Source: Actinomadura rayongensis
GTDB taxonomy: Bacteria > Actinomycetota > Actinomycetes > Streptosporangiales > Streptosporangiaceae
Assembly: GCF_009831215.1 (NCBI RefSeq)
Contig: NZ_WUTW01000006.1
Span: 124,001-188,000 of the forward strand
Direction: 5' to 3'
Length of the DNA: 64,000 bases
Below are positions 1 through 8,459 of this stretch, piece by piece (position 1 is the stretch's first letter; every line of letters begins with the position of its first letter). The position numbers were made by a program, and so were the translations under genes. The notes beneath the pieces are model-generated. The model was given only the letters and a program-made list of their open reading frames with translations, was not told the origin of the DNA and made no database searches.

Positions 1-729
1 TACTTCTTCATGAACAACCTGACGCGGGCCAGCGCGTCCTACACGGGCCGGGAGATGGCGGGCAGCGCCCGGGACCGGCAGACGATCATCATGTCCGTCC
101 TGTACGTCGGGACATTCGGGTCGTTCATCGGGTACTCGTTCAGCTTCGGCGTGCTGATCAAGAACCAGTTCCCCGACGTGACGGGGTCGCACGTCATCTG
201 GCTCGGCGCGCTGGCGGGGTCGCTGGCCCGTCCGCTCGGGGGCTGGCTCGCCGACAGGTTCGGCGGGGCGCGGGTGACGATGGTGAACTTCCTGTTCATG
301 GGCCTCGGCATCGGCGCGGTCGCGTACGCCGTCCACGCCAAGGACTGGGCGGGCTTCCTCACCGCGTTCCTGTTCGTCTTCGTCACGACGGGCATCGGCA
401 ACGGCTCGACCTACAAGATGATCCCCGCGATCTTCCGGACGCGCGCCCTGGCGAAGGCGGCGGGCGCGGACGAGGCGACGGCGGTCGCGGCGGCGCGGCG
501 GCAGGCCGCGGCGGCGATCGGGCTGATCTCGGCGGTCGGCGCGGCGGGCGGCGTGCTCATCCAGCAGACGTTCCGGATCTCGATCGAGAAGACCGGCAGC
601 ATCGGGAACGCGCTGCTCATCCTCGCGGCGTTCTACCTGGTGTGCCTCGCGCTGACCTGGTTCTCCTACCTGCGGCGCGGCGGGACGGGCGAGAACGCCT
701 CCCGTGTCTTCGCCGAGGCGGGCGTGTAG
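1..729 (+). CDS. narK: NarK/NasA-type nitrate/nitrite MFS transporter, 3' part
   Basis: The frame is open from base 1, so the gene starts before the window and only about 242 C-terminal residues are present. The visible part is hydrophobic with several membrane segments. It carries the MFS loop (ARPLGGWLADRFGG) and the nitrate-signature stretch GIGNGSTYKMIPAIF, typical of the nitrate/nitrite porter (NNP) branch of MFS. The role would be nitrate uptake or nitrite exchange across the plasma membrane. The nitrite reductase genes 1.3 kb downstream support nitrogen assimilation. A strong hairpin follows the stop codon. Whether it moves nitrate, nitrite or both cannot be told from this part. Confidence 0.9.
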   Translation, partial: YFFMNNLTRASASYTGREMAGSARDRQTIIMSVLYVGTFGSFIGYSFSFGVLIKNQFPDVTGSHVIWLGALAGSLARPLGGWLADRFGGARVTMVNFLFMGLGIGAVAYAVHAKDWAGFLTAFLFVFVTTGIGNGSTYKMIPAIFRTRALAKAAGADEATAVAAARRQAAAAIGLISAVGAAGGVLIQQTFRISIEKTGSIGNALLILAAFYLVCLALTWFSYLRRGGTGENASRVFAEAGV

Positions 730-750
730 CCCCGAACTCTTTCCCGGACA

Positions 751-790
751 GGCGGCGGGCGTTCCCACATGGCCGGGAACGCCCGCCGCC
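751..790 (+). terminator. Hairpin terminator after narK
   Basis: A perfect 16-bp stem (751-766 pairs with 775-790) encloses an 8-base loop, 21 bases after the narK stop. It is followed by ATTTG rather than a long T run, as is common in high-GC actinobacteria. It probably separates narK from the next gene. Confidence 0.8.
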
Positions 791-890
791 ATTTGCGCGC
801 CACGGGAGATGATCAAGCTCGGCGGCGTGGGGACGGGCGGGGCCGGGTAGATCATCCGCGCGGGGCGACGGGGGAGAGGAAACGACTCTG

Positions 891-1139
891 ATGGGGACCT
901 GCGAGGTCTGCGGCAACGACTACGAGCTGGCGTTCGAGGTGCACGCGCGGGGCGGCGTGCACACGTTCGACTCGTTCGAGTGCGCGATCACGGCGATGGC
1001 GCCGATCTGCGAGCACTGCTCGTGCCGGATCATCGGCCACGGGATGGACGTGGGCGGGCGCTGGTACTGCTCGGCGCACTGCGCGCGGGTCGCCGAGCCG
1101 GAGCGGGCGGGCGCGATCCGCGACAGCGTGCCGGTGTGA
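891..1139 (+). CDS. Small Cys-rich metallothionein-like zinc-binding protein
   Basis: This is an 82-residue protein with a GAGAGGA ribosome site about 9 bases before the ATG. An N-terminal CxxC pair (CEVCGNDY) is followed by FECAI. The second half, ICEHCSCRIIGHG then YCSAHCA, resembles the cysteine/histidine layout of prokaryotic metallothioneins (SmtA type). It probably binds zinc or another soft metal in the cytosol. A small zinc-ribbon protein of another role is possible. It stands alone between the narK terminator and a convergent Nudix gene. Confidence 0.75.
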   Translation: MGTCEVCGNDYELAFEVHARGGVHTFDSFECAITAMAPICEHCSCRIIGHGMDVGGRWYCSAHCARVAEPERAGAIRDSVPV

Positions 1140-1163
1140 CGCCGCCGCGGCCGGCCTCGTCCC

Positions 1164-1646
1164 TCAGCGGGGCGGGGCCGGTTCGCGTCCGTCCTCCAGG
1201 TAGACGGCGCGGCCCTCGCCGAGCGCGCGCAGGCTCGGCACCATGCGGCGCGCGATGTGCGGCGGCGCGAGGTCGGGAATCTTCTCCGGCGCGGCGAGCG
1301 TGTGGTCCGACAGCTCGTCGGGGGGCAGCCGCAGCCGCCCGATCTCCGCGGCGGTGATCGTCCCGCCGAACACGAAGACGTTGACGGCGTCCACGCCGTC
1401 GTGCGGCGACCCCCAGTCCACGCAGACCAGGCCGCCGAGCCGGGGGACGAGCCCGAGCTCCTCCTCGCACTCGCGCACGCACGCGCGCAGCGGGGACTCG
1501 CCCTCCTCGATGACGCCGCCCGGCAGGAACCAGCCGTTCTTGTAGGTGGGTTTGACGAGCAGCACCCGGCCGAGGTCGTCGAGGAGCAGCGCCGCGGCGG
1601 CGCCGCGGGTCCGGGGCAGCGAGGCGAGGTACGCGAGGTCCGGCAT
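1164..1646 (-). CDS. Nudix hydrolase
   Basis: This 160-residue protein has a full Nudix box, G-x5-E-x7-R-E-x2-E-E-x-G-L, around GVIEEGESPLRACVRECEEE, so catalytic metal binding should be intact. Family members hydrolyse nucleoside diphosphates linked to another group. The substrate cannot be read from sequence. The gene converges on the metallothionein-like gene and diverges from nirB. Nothing ties it to nitrogen metabolism apart from position. Confidence 0.9.
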   Translation of the reverse strand: MPDLAYLASLPRTRGAAAALLLDDLGRVLLVKPTYKNGWFLPGGVIEEGESPLRACVRECEEELGLVPRLGGLVCVDWGSPHDGVDAVNVFVFGGTITAAEIGRLRLPPDELSDHTLAAPEKIPDLAPPHIARRMVPSLRALGEGRAVYLEDGREPAPPR

Positions 1647-1795
1647 GGGACGAGGCTAGACGCGGCGGCCCCCGGCCGGAGGCCGGTTGCGCCGGGACGT
1701 GGCCGGTTCGCCCGTGCGGGGGCGCGGGCGCCGCCCGATCCGTGCGGCGGTCGCGGCGGGCGGCGGCGAATGGGCCATGACGGCGGCGGACAACG

Positions 1796-1815
1796 CTTGA
1801 CACGTGATCGTCAAG
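1796..1815. promoter_or_regulatory. Inverted repeat CTTGAC-N8-GTCAAG
   Basis: Arms CTTGAC (1796-1801) and GTCAAG (1810-1815) flank 8 bases. It lies about 150 bases upstream of the Nudix start and 240 upstream of nirB. It looks like a dimer operator; the cognate regulator is unknown. Confidence 0.4.
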
Positions 1816-1956
1816 AGGGGCGGCGCGGCGGCGGCACCGCCCGGAGCGCAAGGGATCCCGGCGTTCCCGCCAAGCGGCGCGAGATTTCCGGATCGCGAAA
1901 AAAGTTCGGTAATTCGCATGGATCCGATTGCGTTATGACCACGATTCGGTTTCAAA

Positions 1957-2005
1957 GTGAGCGGCTTTTAACACGCCGGTGACAAAGGGGACGCAATCAC
2001 GAAAC
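1957..2005 (+). promoter_or_regulatory. GlnR-like box upstream of nirB
   Basis: Pentamers repeat every 11 bases: GTGAG (1957), TTAAC (1968), GTGAC (1979), GACGC (1990), GAAAC (2001), each separated by 6 bases. This follows the actinobacterial GlnR consensus gTnAC-n6-GaAAC-n6-GtnAC-n6-GaAAC with some mismatches. It lies directly upstream of nirB, a classical GlnR target. The downstream nnaR product is a known GlnR partner in Streptomyces. Confidence 0.7.
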
Positions 2006-2051
2006 GGCCCCTGCTGAGGATCGCCCCATGAACGACGGAGGGGACGCGCTC

Positions 2052-4568
2052 ATGCATGTGGTGGTCGCCGGTCACGGACCGACGGGCCACCGCCTGGTGG
2101 AGGCGCTGCGGGAGCGGGATTCCGAGGGTTCGCTGCGGATCACGGTCGTCGGGGAGGAGACGCGCACAGCCTACGACCGGGTGGCGTTGACGTCCTATCT
2201 GACCGAGGACGCCGATCTCGGTTACCCGGCGCACGACGCGGGGGTGGAGGTGCTCACCGGCGATCCGGTCGCGGAGATCGACCGGGCCGCGCGGACCGTC
2301 CGGACCGCGTCGGGCCGCGCGCTCGCCTACGACGCGCTGGTCCTGGCCACCGGGTCGTCGCCGTTCGTGCCGCCGGTCGAGGGCCGCGACCTGCCGGGCG
2401 TCTTCGCCTACCGCACCATCGACGACCTGGACGCGATCCGCGACGCCTGCACGGCGGCGGGCGCCGGGGCGGGCGGCGTCGTGGTCGGCGGCGGCCTGCT
2501 CGGGCTGGAGGCGGCGCGGGCGCTGCAGGGCCTCGGGATGGACACCCACGTGGTCGAGGTGGCGCCGTGGCTGATGCCGCGCCAGCTCGACGAGGGCGGC
2601 GGCGCCATGCTGCGCCGCCACATCGAGGGCCTCGGGATGGCCGTCCACGCCGGGACGCCGATGAAGGGCCTGGCGGGCCGCGACGGCCGCGTCGCCCGGG
2701 TCGACCTCGCCGACGGCTCGGCGATCGAGGCCGCCGTCGTGGTGTTCTCCGCCGGCATCCGGCCGCGCGACGAGCTGGCGCGGGCCTGCGGCCTGCCGGT
2801 CGGCGAGCGCGGCGGCGTCGTGGTGGACGAGACGTGCCGCACCGAGGACGAGGCGATCTACGCGATCGGCGAGTGCGCCCTGGTCGGCGGCCAGGTCTAC
2901 GGGCTCGTCGCGCCGTGCTTCAGCATGGCCGAGGTCGCCGCCGACGCGCTGCTGGCCCGCGCGGCTGGCCGCGCCAGCGTCGCCCGGTTCGAGGGCGCGG
3001 ACCTGTCCACCAAGCTCAAGCTGATGGGCGTGGACGTCGCGAGTTTCGGCGACCCGTTCGCCGACGCGAGGGACGGCGCGCTCGGCGTCACCTACACCGA
3101 CCCGGTCGCGGGCGTCTACAAGCGGCTGATCGTCAGCGACGACGCCCGGACGCTGCTCGGCGGCGTCCTGGTCGGCGACGCGTCGGCCTACCCGACGCTG
3201 CGCGCCCGGATCGGCGGCACGCTGCCCGGCACGCCCGAGCAGGCGCTGTTCGGGGACGTCGAGGCGGCCGACGGCGACCTGCCCGACGCGACCGTCATCT
3301 GCAGCTGCAACAACGTCTGCGCCGGGACCATCCGGACGGCCGTCCGCGACGAGAGCCTGACCGACGTCGCGGCGGTGAAGACCTGCACCCGCGCCGGGAC
3401 CACCTGCGGAAGCTGCGTCCCGCTGGTCAAGAAGCTGCTGGACGCGGAGCTGACCGCCGCGGGCATCGAGGTCAGCAAGGCGCTGTGCGAGCACTTCGAC
3501 CACAGCCGCGCCGAGCTGTTCGACATCGTCAGGGTGCGGGGGATCACGACGTTCACCCGGCTCATCGAGGAGCACGGGCGGGGCCGGGGCTGCGACATCT
3601 GCAAGCCGGTCGTCGCGTCCATCCTCGCCAGCCTCGGCAACGGGCACATCCTGGAGGGCGAGCAGGCGGCGCTGCAGGACACCAACGACCACTTCCTCGC
3701 CAACATCCAGAAGAACGGCACGTACTCGGTCGTGCCGCGCATCCCGGGCGGGGAGATCACGCCGGAGCGGCTCATCGTCATCGGCGAGGTCGCCCGCGAC
3801 TTCGGGCTCTACACCAAGATCACCGGCGGCCAGCGGATCGACCTGTTCGGCGCCCGCGTCGAGCAGCTCCCCGAGATCTGGCGGCGGCTGGTGGACGCCG
3901 GGTTCGAGTCCGGGCACGCCTACGGCAAGTCGCTGCGGACGGTGAAGTCGTGCGTCGGGTCGACCTGGTGCCGCTACGGCGTCCAGGACTCGGTGGCGAT
4001 GGCGATCCGGCTGGAGCTGCGCTACCGGGGGCTGCGGTCCCCGCACAAGCTCAAGTCGGCCGTGTCGGGCTGCGCCCGCGAGTGCGCCGAGGCGCAGGGC
4101 AAGGACTTCGGGATCATCGCGACCGAGCAGGGCTGGAACCTCTACCTCGCCGGGAACGGCGGGATGCGGCCCCGGCACGCGGACCTGTTCGCCAGCGACC
4201 TGTCCGACGAGGACCTCGTCCGGTACATCGACCGGTTCCTCATGTTCTACATCCGCACCGCCGACCGCCTCCAGCGCACCGCGAGCTGGCTGGAGAGCCT
4301 GGACGGCGGCATCGACTACCTCCGCGAGGTCATCGTGGAGGACCGGCTCGGCATCTGCGCCGAGCTGGACGCCGCGATGGAGCGGCACGTCGCCGCCTAC
4401 TCCGACGAGTGGCGCGACACCCTGGAGGACCCCGAGAAGCTCGGCCGGTTCGTGTCCTTCGTCAACGCCCCCGGGACGCCCGATCCCAGCATCGTCTTCG
4501 AGTCCGAACGCGACCAGATCAAGCCGGTCCTGGTGACCGGCCCCCGCCTGGAGGTTGCCGCCCGATGA
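2052..4568 (+). CDS. nirB: Assimilatory nitrite reductase [NAD(P)H], large subunit
   Basis: NirB reduces nitrite to ammonium in the cytosol using NAD(P)H, FAD, [2Fe-2S], [4Fe-4S] and siroheme. The N-terminal flavin domain starts with VVVAGHG. A BFD-like cluster domain has CSCNNVC near residue 417 and CGSC near 453. The siroheme/[4Fe-4S] ligands are C-x5-C (about 634 and 640) and C-x3-C (about 674 and 678). The length of about 838 residues is normal. I chose ATG 2052 because GGAGGGG sits 8 bases before it and because homologues begin one to a few residues before VVV. ATG 2028 is a possible earlier start. It overlaps nirD by ATGA, so translation is probably coupled. Regulation by GlnR is likely from the upstream box. 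Confidence 0.97.
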   Translation: MHVVVAGHGPTGHRLVEALRERDSEGSLRITVVGEETRTAYDRVALTSYLTEDADLGYPAHDAGVEVLTGDPVAEIDRAARTVRTASGRALAYDALVLATGSSPFVPPVEGRDLPGVFAYRTIDDLDAIRDACTAAGAGAGGVVVGGGLLGLEAARALQGLGMDTHVVEVAPWLMPRQLDEGGGAMLRRHIEGLGMAVHAGTPMKGLAGRDGRVARVDLADGSAIEAAVVVFSAGIRPRDELARACGLPVGERGGVVVDETCRTEDEAIYAIGECALVGGQVYGLVAPCFSMAEVAADALLARAAGRASVARFEGADLSTKLKLMGVDVASFGDPFADARDGALGVTYTDPVAGVYKRLIVSDDARTLLGGVLVGDASAYPTLRARIGGTLPGTPEQALFGDVEAADGDLPDATVICSCNNVCAGTIRTAVRDESLTDVAAVKTCTRAGTTCGSCVPLVKKLLDAELTAAGIEVSKALCEHFDHSRAELFDIVRVRGITTFTRLIEEHGRGRGCDICKPVVASILASLGNGHILEGEQAALQDTNDHFLANIQKNGTYSVVPRIPGGEITPERLIVIGEVARDFGLYTKITGGQRIDLFGARVEQLPEIWRRLVDAGFESGHAYGKSLRTVKSCVGSTWCRYGVQDSVAMAIRLELRYRGLRSPHKLKSAVSGCARECAEAQGKDFGIIATEQGWNLYLAGNGGMRPRHADLFASDLSDEDLVRYIDRFLMFYIRTADRLQRTASWLESLDGGIDYLREVIVEDRLGICAELDAAMERHVAAYSDEWRDTLEDPEKLGRFVSFVNAPGTPDPSIVFESERDQIKPVLVTGPRLEVAAR

Positions 4569-4957
4569 CCATGACCACCGAAACGACGATCGGCCGGGAG
4601 GCGCCGCCCGGCGCCCGGTGGATCGACGTCTGCGCCTACGACGACCTGCTCCCCGAGCGCGGTGTGTGCGCCATCATCGACGGCGTGCAGGTGGCGGTCT
4701 TCCGCACGTTCGACGGCGACCTGTACGCCGTCTCCAACCTGGACCCGTTCTGCGGCGCCCACGTCATCTCGCGCGGCATCCTCGGCACCCGCGCGGGCGC
4801 GCCGACCGTCGCGTCCCCGATGTACAAGCAGGTCTTCGACCTCCGCACGGGCGGCTGCCTGGACGACCCGGACGTCGCCCTGCCGACCTTCCCGATCCGC
4901 CGCTCGGCGACCGGTGACCGCGTGGAGGTGGGGTTGAGCGATGAGCACCGAGAATGA
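4565..4957 (+). CDS. nirD: Nitrite reductase small subunit, Rieske-like
   Basis: This is a 130-residue protein beginning in the ATGA overlap with nirB. It has the Rieske-type fold of NirD (around NLDPFCGAHVISRGILG) but lacks the Cys-His pairs of true Rieske proteins, as is normal for NirD. It is the partner subunit of NirB in siroheme nitrite reductase. It overlaps the next gene by 17 bases, which supports one operon. Confidence 0.95.
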   Translation: MTMTTETTIGREAPPGARWIDVCAYDDLLPERGVCAIIDGVQVAVFRTFDGDLYAVSNLDPFCGAHVISRGILGTRAGAPTVASPMYKQVFDLRTGGCLDDPDVALPTFPIRRSATGDRVEVGLSDEHRE

Positions 4958-6134
4958 ACCGCTCGCCGGGTTCGCCGTCGGGGTGACCGCGGCGCGCCGC
5001 CACGAGGAGCTGGCCACGCTGCTGGAACGCCGGGGGGCGCGCGTCGTGCACGCCCCGGCGATCCGGCTGATCCCGCTGGCCGACGACGTCGAGCTGCTGG
5101 AGGCCACCCGCGAGTGCGTCGCCCGCCCGTTCGACCACCTCGTCGTCACCACCGCGATCGGGTTCCGCGCCTGGCTGGAGGCCGCCGACGGCTGGGGCCT
5201 GCGCGACGGGCTGCTGGACCGGCTCGCCGAGGTCAGCGTGCTGGCGCGCGGCCCGAAGGCGCGCGGCGCGATCCGCTCCGCCGGGCTGACCGAGCGTTGG
5301 TCGCCGTCCTCGGAGAGCTGCGCCGAGGTGCTGAAGTACCTGCTGGAGGGCGATCTCGCGGGCCGCCGCGTCGCCGTGCAGCTCTACGGCGAACAGCTCC
5401 CGGAGTTCACCGACGGGCTGCGCGCGGCGGGCGCCGAGGTGATCGAGCTGCCGGTGTACCGGTGGTCGCGCACCGACGACTCCACGCCGCTGCGGCGGCT
5501 CGTCGGGCAGGCCGTCGCGGGCACGGTGGACGCGATCACGTTCACCAGCGCCCCGGCGGTCGCGGCGACGCTTGCCGTCGCGGCCGAGGACGGCCTGGAG
5601 GACGCGCTGCTGGAGACGCTGCGCACCAACGTCGTCGCCGCGTGCGTCGGCCCGGTCACCGCGCAGGCGCTGACCGAGCGCGGCGTCCCGACCGTCCAGC
5701 CCGAGCGGCCCCGCATCGGCGCGCTCGTGCGGGCGCTCGTGTCGGAGCTGCCCCGGCACCGGTCGCGGCGGCTGCAGGTGCGCGGCACGTCGCTGGAGCT
5801 GCGCGGGCACGCGGTCGTCCTGGACGGCCAGCTCCGCCCGATCGCGCCCGCGCCGATGGCGATCCTGCGGGCGCTCGCACGGCGTCCCGGGCACGTCGTG
5901 TCCCGCGCCGAGCTGACCGGCGTCCTGCCGAGCCGCCTGGTGATGAGCGGCGCGCCGTGGTCGCGCGACACCCGGCCGCAGGCCGACGAGCACGCCGTCG
6001 AGATGGCGGTGGCGCGGCTGCGGCGCGGCCTCGGCCGGTCGGGGATCGTGGAGACGGTCGTCAAGCGCGGCTACCGGCTCGCGTGCGACCCGCGGCTGGC
6101 CGAACCGGTCGGAGCGGAGTTCGGCGGTGCCTGA
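4941..6134 (+). CDS. nnaR: HemD-like/winged-helix regulator of nitrate-nitrite assimilation, NnaR type
   Basis: The 397-residue protein joins a uroporphyrinogen-III-synthase-like domain (about 8-265) to an OmpR-type winged helix at the C-terminus (about 285-385, ending near VVKRGYRL). This fusion matches NnaR of Streptomyces coelicolor, a co-activator that works with GlnR on nitrate/nitrite genes. The HemD-like part may sense a tetrapyrrole or siroheme status; that is inference. It lies between nirD and the sirohydrochlorin chelatase gene, overlapping both, so regulator and cofactor supply are made with the enzyme. True HemD activity cannot be excluded. Confidence 0.85.
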   Translation: MSTENEPLAGFAVGVTAARRHEELATLLERRGARVVHAPAIRLIPLADDVELLEATRECVARPFDHLVVTTAIGFRAWLEAADGWGLRDGLLDRLAEVSVLARGPKARGAIRSAGLTERWSPSSESCAEVLKYLLEGDLAGRRVAVQLYGEQLPEFTDGLRAAGAEVIELPVYRWSRTDDSTPLRRLVGQAVAGTVDAITFTSAPAVAATLAVAAEDGLEDALLETLRTNVVAACVGPVTAQALTERGVPTVQPERPRIGALVRALVSELPRHRSRRLQVRGTSLELRGHAVVLDGQLRPIAPAPMAILRALARRPGHVVSRAELTGVLPSRLVMSGAPWSRDTRPQADEHAVEMAVARLRRGLGRSGIVETVVKRGYRLACDPRLAEPVGAEFGGA

Positions 6135-6858
6135 CAGCGGGCGTGAGGGCGGCGCCCCGGTCCTGCTGGCGGTCGCGCACGGCACCCGCAGCGCGGCGGG
6201 CGTCGCGGCCGTGCGGGCGCTGCTGCGCCGGGTCCGGGCGCTGCGGCCGTGGGTGCCGGTCGCCGAGGCGTACGCCGAGATCGCCGAGCCCCGGCTGGAG
6301 GACGCCCTGCACGCGGTCGGGGACCGGCCGGTCGTGCCGGTCCCGCTGCTGCTGGCGCGCGGCTACCACGCGCTGATCGACATCCCGGGCCGGGTGGAGC
6401 GGCTGCGCCCGGACGCGCTGCCGGGCCGTCCGCTCGGCCCCGACGGGCTGCTCGCCGACGCGCTCGCCGCCCGGCTCCGCGCGACGGGCGAGCCGCGGCG
6501 CGGGGACGCGGTCGTGCTGGCCGCGGCGGGCTCGTCCGACCCGGTCGGCGTCGCGGACGTCGAGGCGGCGGCGCGGCTGCTGGCGCGCCGGCTGCGGCGG
6601 CCGGTGGCGACCGGGTTCGTCGCGGCGGGCGGCCCCCCGCTCGCCGACGTCGTCGCGGACCTGCGCGCGGGCGGGGCCGAACGCGTCGTCGCGGCGTCCT
6701 ACGTGCTCGCGCCCGGGTTTTTCCACGGCCGCATGACCGCGTCCGGCGCGGACGCGGTCACCGCGCCGCTCGGCGCGCACGACGCCGTCGCGCGGCTGCT
6801 GCTGCGGCGCTACGACCAGGCCCGCCTGAGCGCGGGCTCGGCGGTGCCGGTCCTCTGA
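6127..6858 (+). CDS. Sirohydrochlorin chelatase, CbiX/SirB family
   Basis: The 243-residue protein carries two related halves. The first has the chelatase histidine in VAHGTRS; the second half is similar in outline but less conserved. Family members insert iron (siroheme) or cobalt (cobalamin) into sirohydrochlorin. Next to nirBD the likely role is iron insertion to make siroheme for NirB. It starts with GTG inside the end of nnaR (8-base overlap) and ends the operon. Confidence 0.85.
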   Translation: MPDSGREGGAPVLLAVAHGTRSAAGVAAVRALLRRVRALRPWVPVAEAYAEIAEPRLEDALHAVGDRPVVPVPLLLARGYHALIDIPGRVERLRPDALPGRPLGPDGLLADALAARLRATGEPRRGDAVVLAAAGSSDPVGVADVEAAARLLARRLRRPVATGFVAAGGPPLADVVADLRAGGAERVVAASYVLAPGFFHGRMTASGADAVTAPLGAHDAVARLLLRRYDQARLSAGSAVPVL

Positions 6859-6875
6859 CCTCGTCCGGCCCCCGG

Positions 6876-7379
6876 TCAGGGGACCGCGCTTCCGCCGCCG
6901 CCCGCGTCGGCGAACCGGGGGTCGTGGTGGGCGAGGACCTTGCGGACGAGCGTCCGGAACTGCTCGGTCTCGTCGGGCGTCAGCGCCGCGAACAGGCGCG
7001 CGTCGCGCTCGCGCAGCCGCTCCAGGTCGGCGCGCAGGAAGCGGCGCCCCTCGCCCGTGATCTCGACGGCGTAGCGGCGGCGGTCGGCCGGGTCGCGGCG
7101 CCGGACGGCGAAGTCCGCGCCCTCCAGATCGTCCAGAATCCCCACGAGGTCGGCCGGGTCGATGCGCATCCGGTCGCTGATCTCCCGCTGCGCGAGCGCG
7201 CCCTCGTCGGCCAGGCACGCCAGGACGATCACGTGCGGCCACCGGACGACCCCGCCCGGGCCCCGTCCCGGCCGCGCCTTCCACCCGCCCGCCTCGCGGC
7301 GGATCAGCCGGACCAGCTCCACGGTCAGATACGTCGGCATCGTCAGGAAGGTGTCGGGCGGGGCTTCGCGCTTGTCCAT
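6876..7379 (-). CDS. MarR-family transcriptional regulator
   Basis: This is a 167-residue winged-helix protein. It has the MarR recognition region (REISDRMRIDPADLVGILDD) and wing (RRRDPADRRRYAVEIT). I chose ATG 7379 because GAGGA lies 7 bases before it; ATG 7406 is upstream and in frame. It is divergent from a DrrAB-type ABC exporter. An inverted repeat overlapping the likely exporter promoter lies between them, so it probably represses the exporter and possibly itself until a ligand binds. Confidence 0.9.
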   Translation of the reverse strand: MDKREAPPDTFLTMPTYLTVELVRLIRREAGGWKARPGRGPGGVVRWPHVIVLACLADEGALAQREISDRMRIDPADLVGILDDLEGADFAVRRRDPADRRRYAVEITGEGRRFLRADLERLRERDARLFAALTPDETEQFRTLVRKVLAHHDPRFADAGGGGSAVP

Positions 7380-7407
7380 CGGATCGTCCTCGGGGTCGGG
7401 CGACATT

Positions 7408-7443
7408 TCTCTCTTGACCGGAGAGATGGGACAAGCCTACGGT
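7408..7443 (+). promoter_or_regulatory. Promoter plus inverted repeat between marR and the ABC exporter
   Basis: TTGACC (7414-7419) and TACGGT (7438-7443), 18 bases apart, form a sigma-70-like promoter reading toward the ABC genes. The inverted repeat TCTCTC-N7-GAGAGA (7408-7426) straddles the -35 element, a good position for a MarR dimer to block polymerase. Confidence 0.55.
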
Positions 7444-7478
7444 AGGCGCGGCCAAGGGAGCGACCGCGAGGAGGCCGG

Positions 7479-8459
7479 ATGCGGGACGGGGAACCCGCCG
7501 TCGAGGTCGACGGACTGGTGAAGACGTTCGGCGACGTGACGGCCGTGGCGGGCATCGACCTGCGGGTCGGGCAGGGGGAGGTCTTCGGCTTCCTCGGCCC
7601 GAACGGCGCGGGGAAATCCACGACGATCAACATGCTCTGCACGCTGCTGCGCCCGTCCGGCGGGGTGGCGCGCGTGGCGGGGCACGACGTGGTGACCGGA
7701 CGCGACGCCGTCCGCCGCAACATCGGCCTGGTCTTCCAGGACCCGACCGTCGACGGCTACCTCAGCGCCGAGCAGAACCTGCGCTTCCACGCCGAGCTGT
7801 ACGGCGTCCCGCGCGCCCGCACGGCCGACCGGATCCGGCAGGTGCTGGAGATGGTCGCGCTGTGGGACCGCCGCGCCGACCTCGTCCGGACGTTCTCCGG
7901 CGGGATGCGGCGCCGGCTGGAGATCGCGCGCGGGCTGCTGCACGCGCCGCGCGTGCTGTTCCTGGACGAGCCGACCGTCGGCCTGGACCCGCAGACCCGC
8001 GCGTCCATCTGGGACTACATCCGGCGGCTGCGGGAGGTCGAGGACATCACGATCTTCATGACCACCCACTACATGGACGAGGCCGAGTACTGCGACCGCA
8101 TCGCGATCATGGACTCGGGGCGGATCGTGGCGCTCGACACGCCCGAGGCGCTGAAGGCGGGCGTCGGCGAGGACCGCGTCCGGATCCGCACGTCCGACGA
8201 CGACGCGGCCGTCGCGGCGCTGAAGGAGCGGTTCGGGCTGGACGCCGTGGTCGCCGACGGGCAGGTGACGTTCAGCGTCGCGTCCGGCGGGGAGTTCGTG
8301 CCGCGCCTGTTCGCGGAGCTGGGCGTGCCGATCAGCGCGGTGAGCGTGGCGCGGCCGTCGCTGGACGACGTGTTCATGAAGTTCACCGGGACGTCGATCC
8401 GCGACGCCGAGCGGGGCGGCGCCAACGAGGCGCTGCGGATGAGGATGCGGGGGAGATGA
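7479..8459 (+). CDS. ABC exporter ATP-binding protein, DrrA (daunorubicin-resistance) family
   Basis: The 326-residue ATPase has Walker A (GPNGAGKST), the signature FSGGMRRRLEIA, Walker B with VLFLDEPTVGLD and the switch histidine in TTHYMDEAE. The C-terminal extension of about 100 residues is typical of DrrA-type subunits. It should energise export of a drug or lipid through the membrane partner encoded next, with which it overlaps by ATGA. Repression by the divergent MarR protein is likely. The substrate is unknown. Confidence 0.93.
   Translation: MRDGEPAVEVDGLVKTFGDVTAVAGIDLRVGQGEVFGFLGPNGAGKSTTINMLCTLLRPSGGVARVAGHDVVTGRDAVRRNIGLVFQDPTVDGYLSAEQNLRFHAELYGVPRARTADRIRQVLEMVALWDRRADLVRTFSGGMRRRLEIARGLLHAPRVLFLDEPTVGLDPQTRASIWDYIRRLREVEDITIFMTTHYMDEAEYCDRIAIMDSGRIVALDTPEALKAGVGEDRVRIRTSDDDAAVAALKERFGLDAVVADGQVTFSVASGGEFVPRLFAELGVPISAVSVARPSLDDVFMKFTGTSIRDAERGGANEALRMRMRGR

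Larger units (their letters stand above)
1647..2051. other. Intergenic region between the Nudix gene and nirB
   Basis: About 400 bases separate the divergent Nudix and nirB genes. No convincing ORF was seen. It holds a 20-base inverted repeat at 1796-1815 and a GlnR-like array at 1957-2005, each listed separately. Locally AT-richer sequence at about 1890-1975 is consistent with a promoter for nirB, but I could not fix the -10 and -35 elements. Confidence 0.6.

Noticed and set aside
1968..4388. An 806-codon open frame opposite nirB
   Set aside because: Shadow of nirB: low-complexity composition, no domain, while nirB has all cofactor ligands.
4941..6134. Plain uroporphyrinogen-III synthase (HemD)
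   Set aside because: The C-terminal OmpR-type winged helix and the nirBD context fit the NnaR regulator better.
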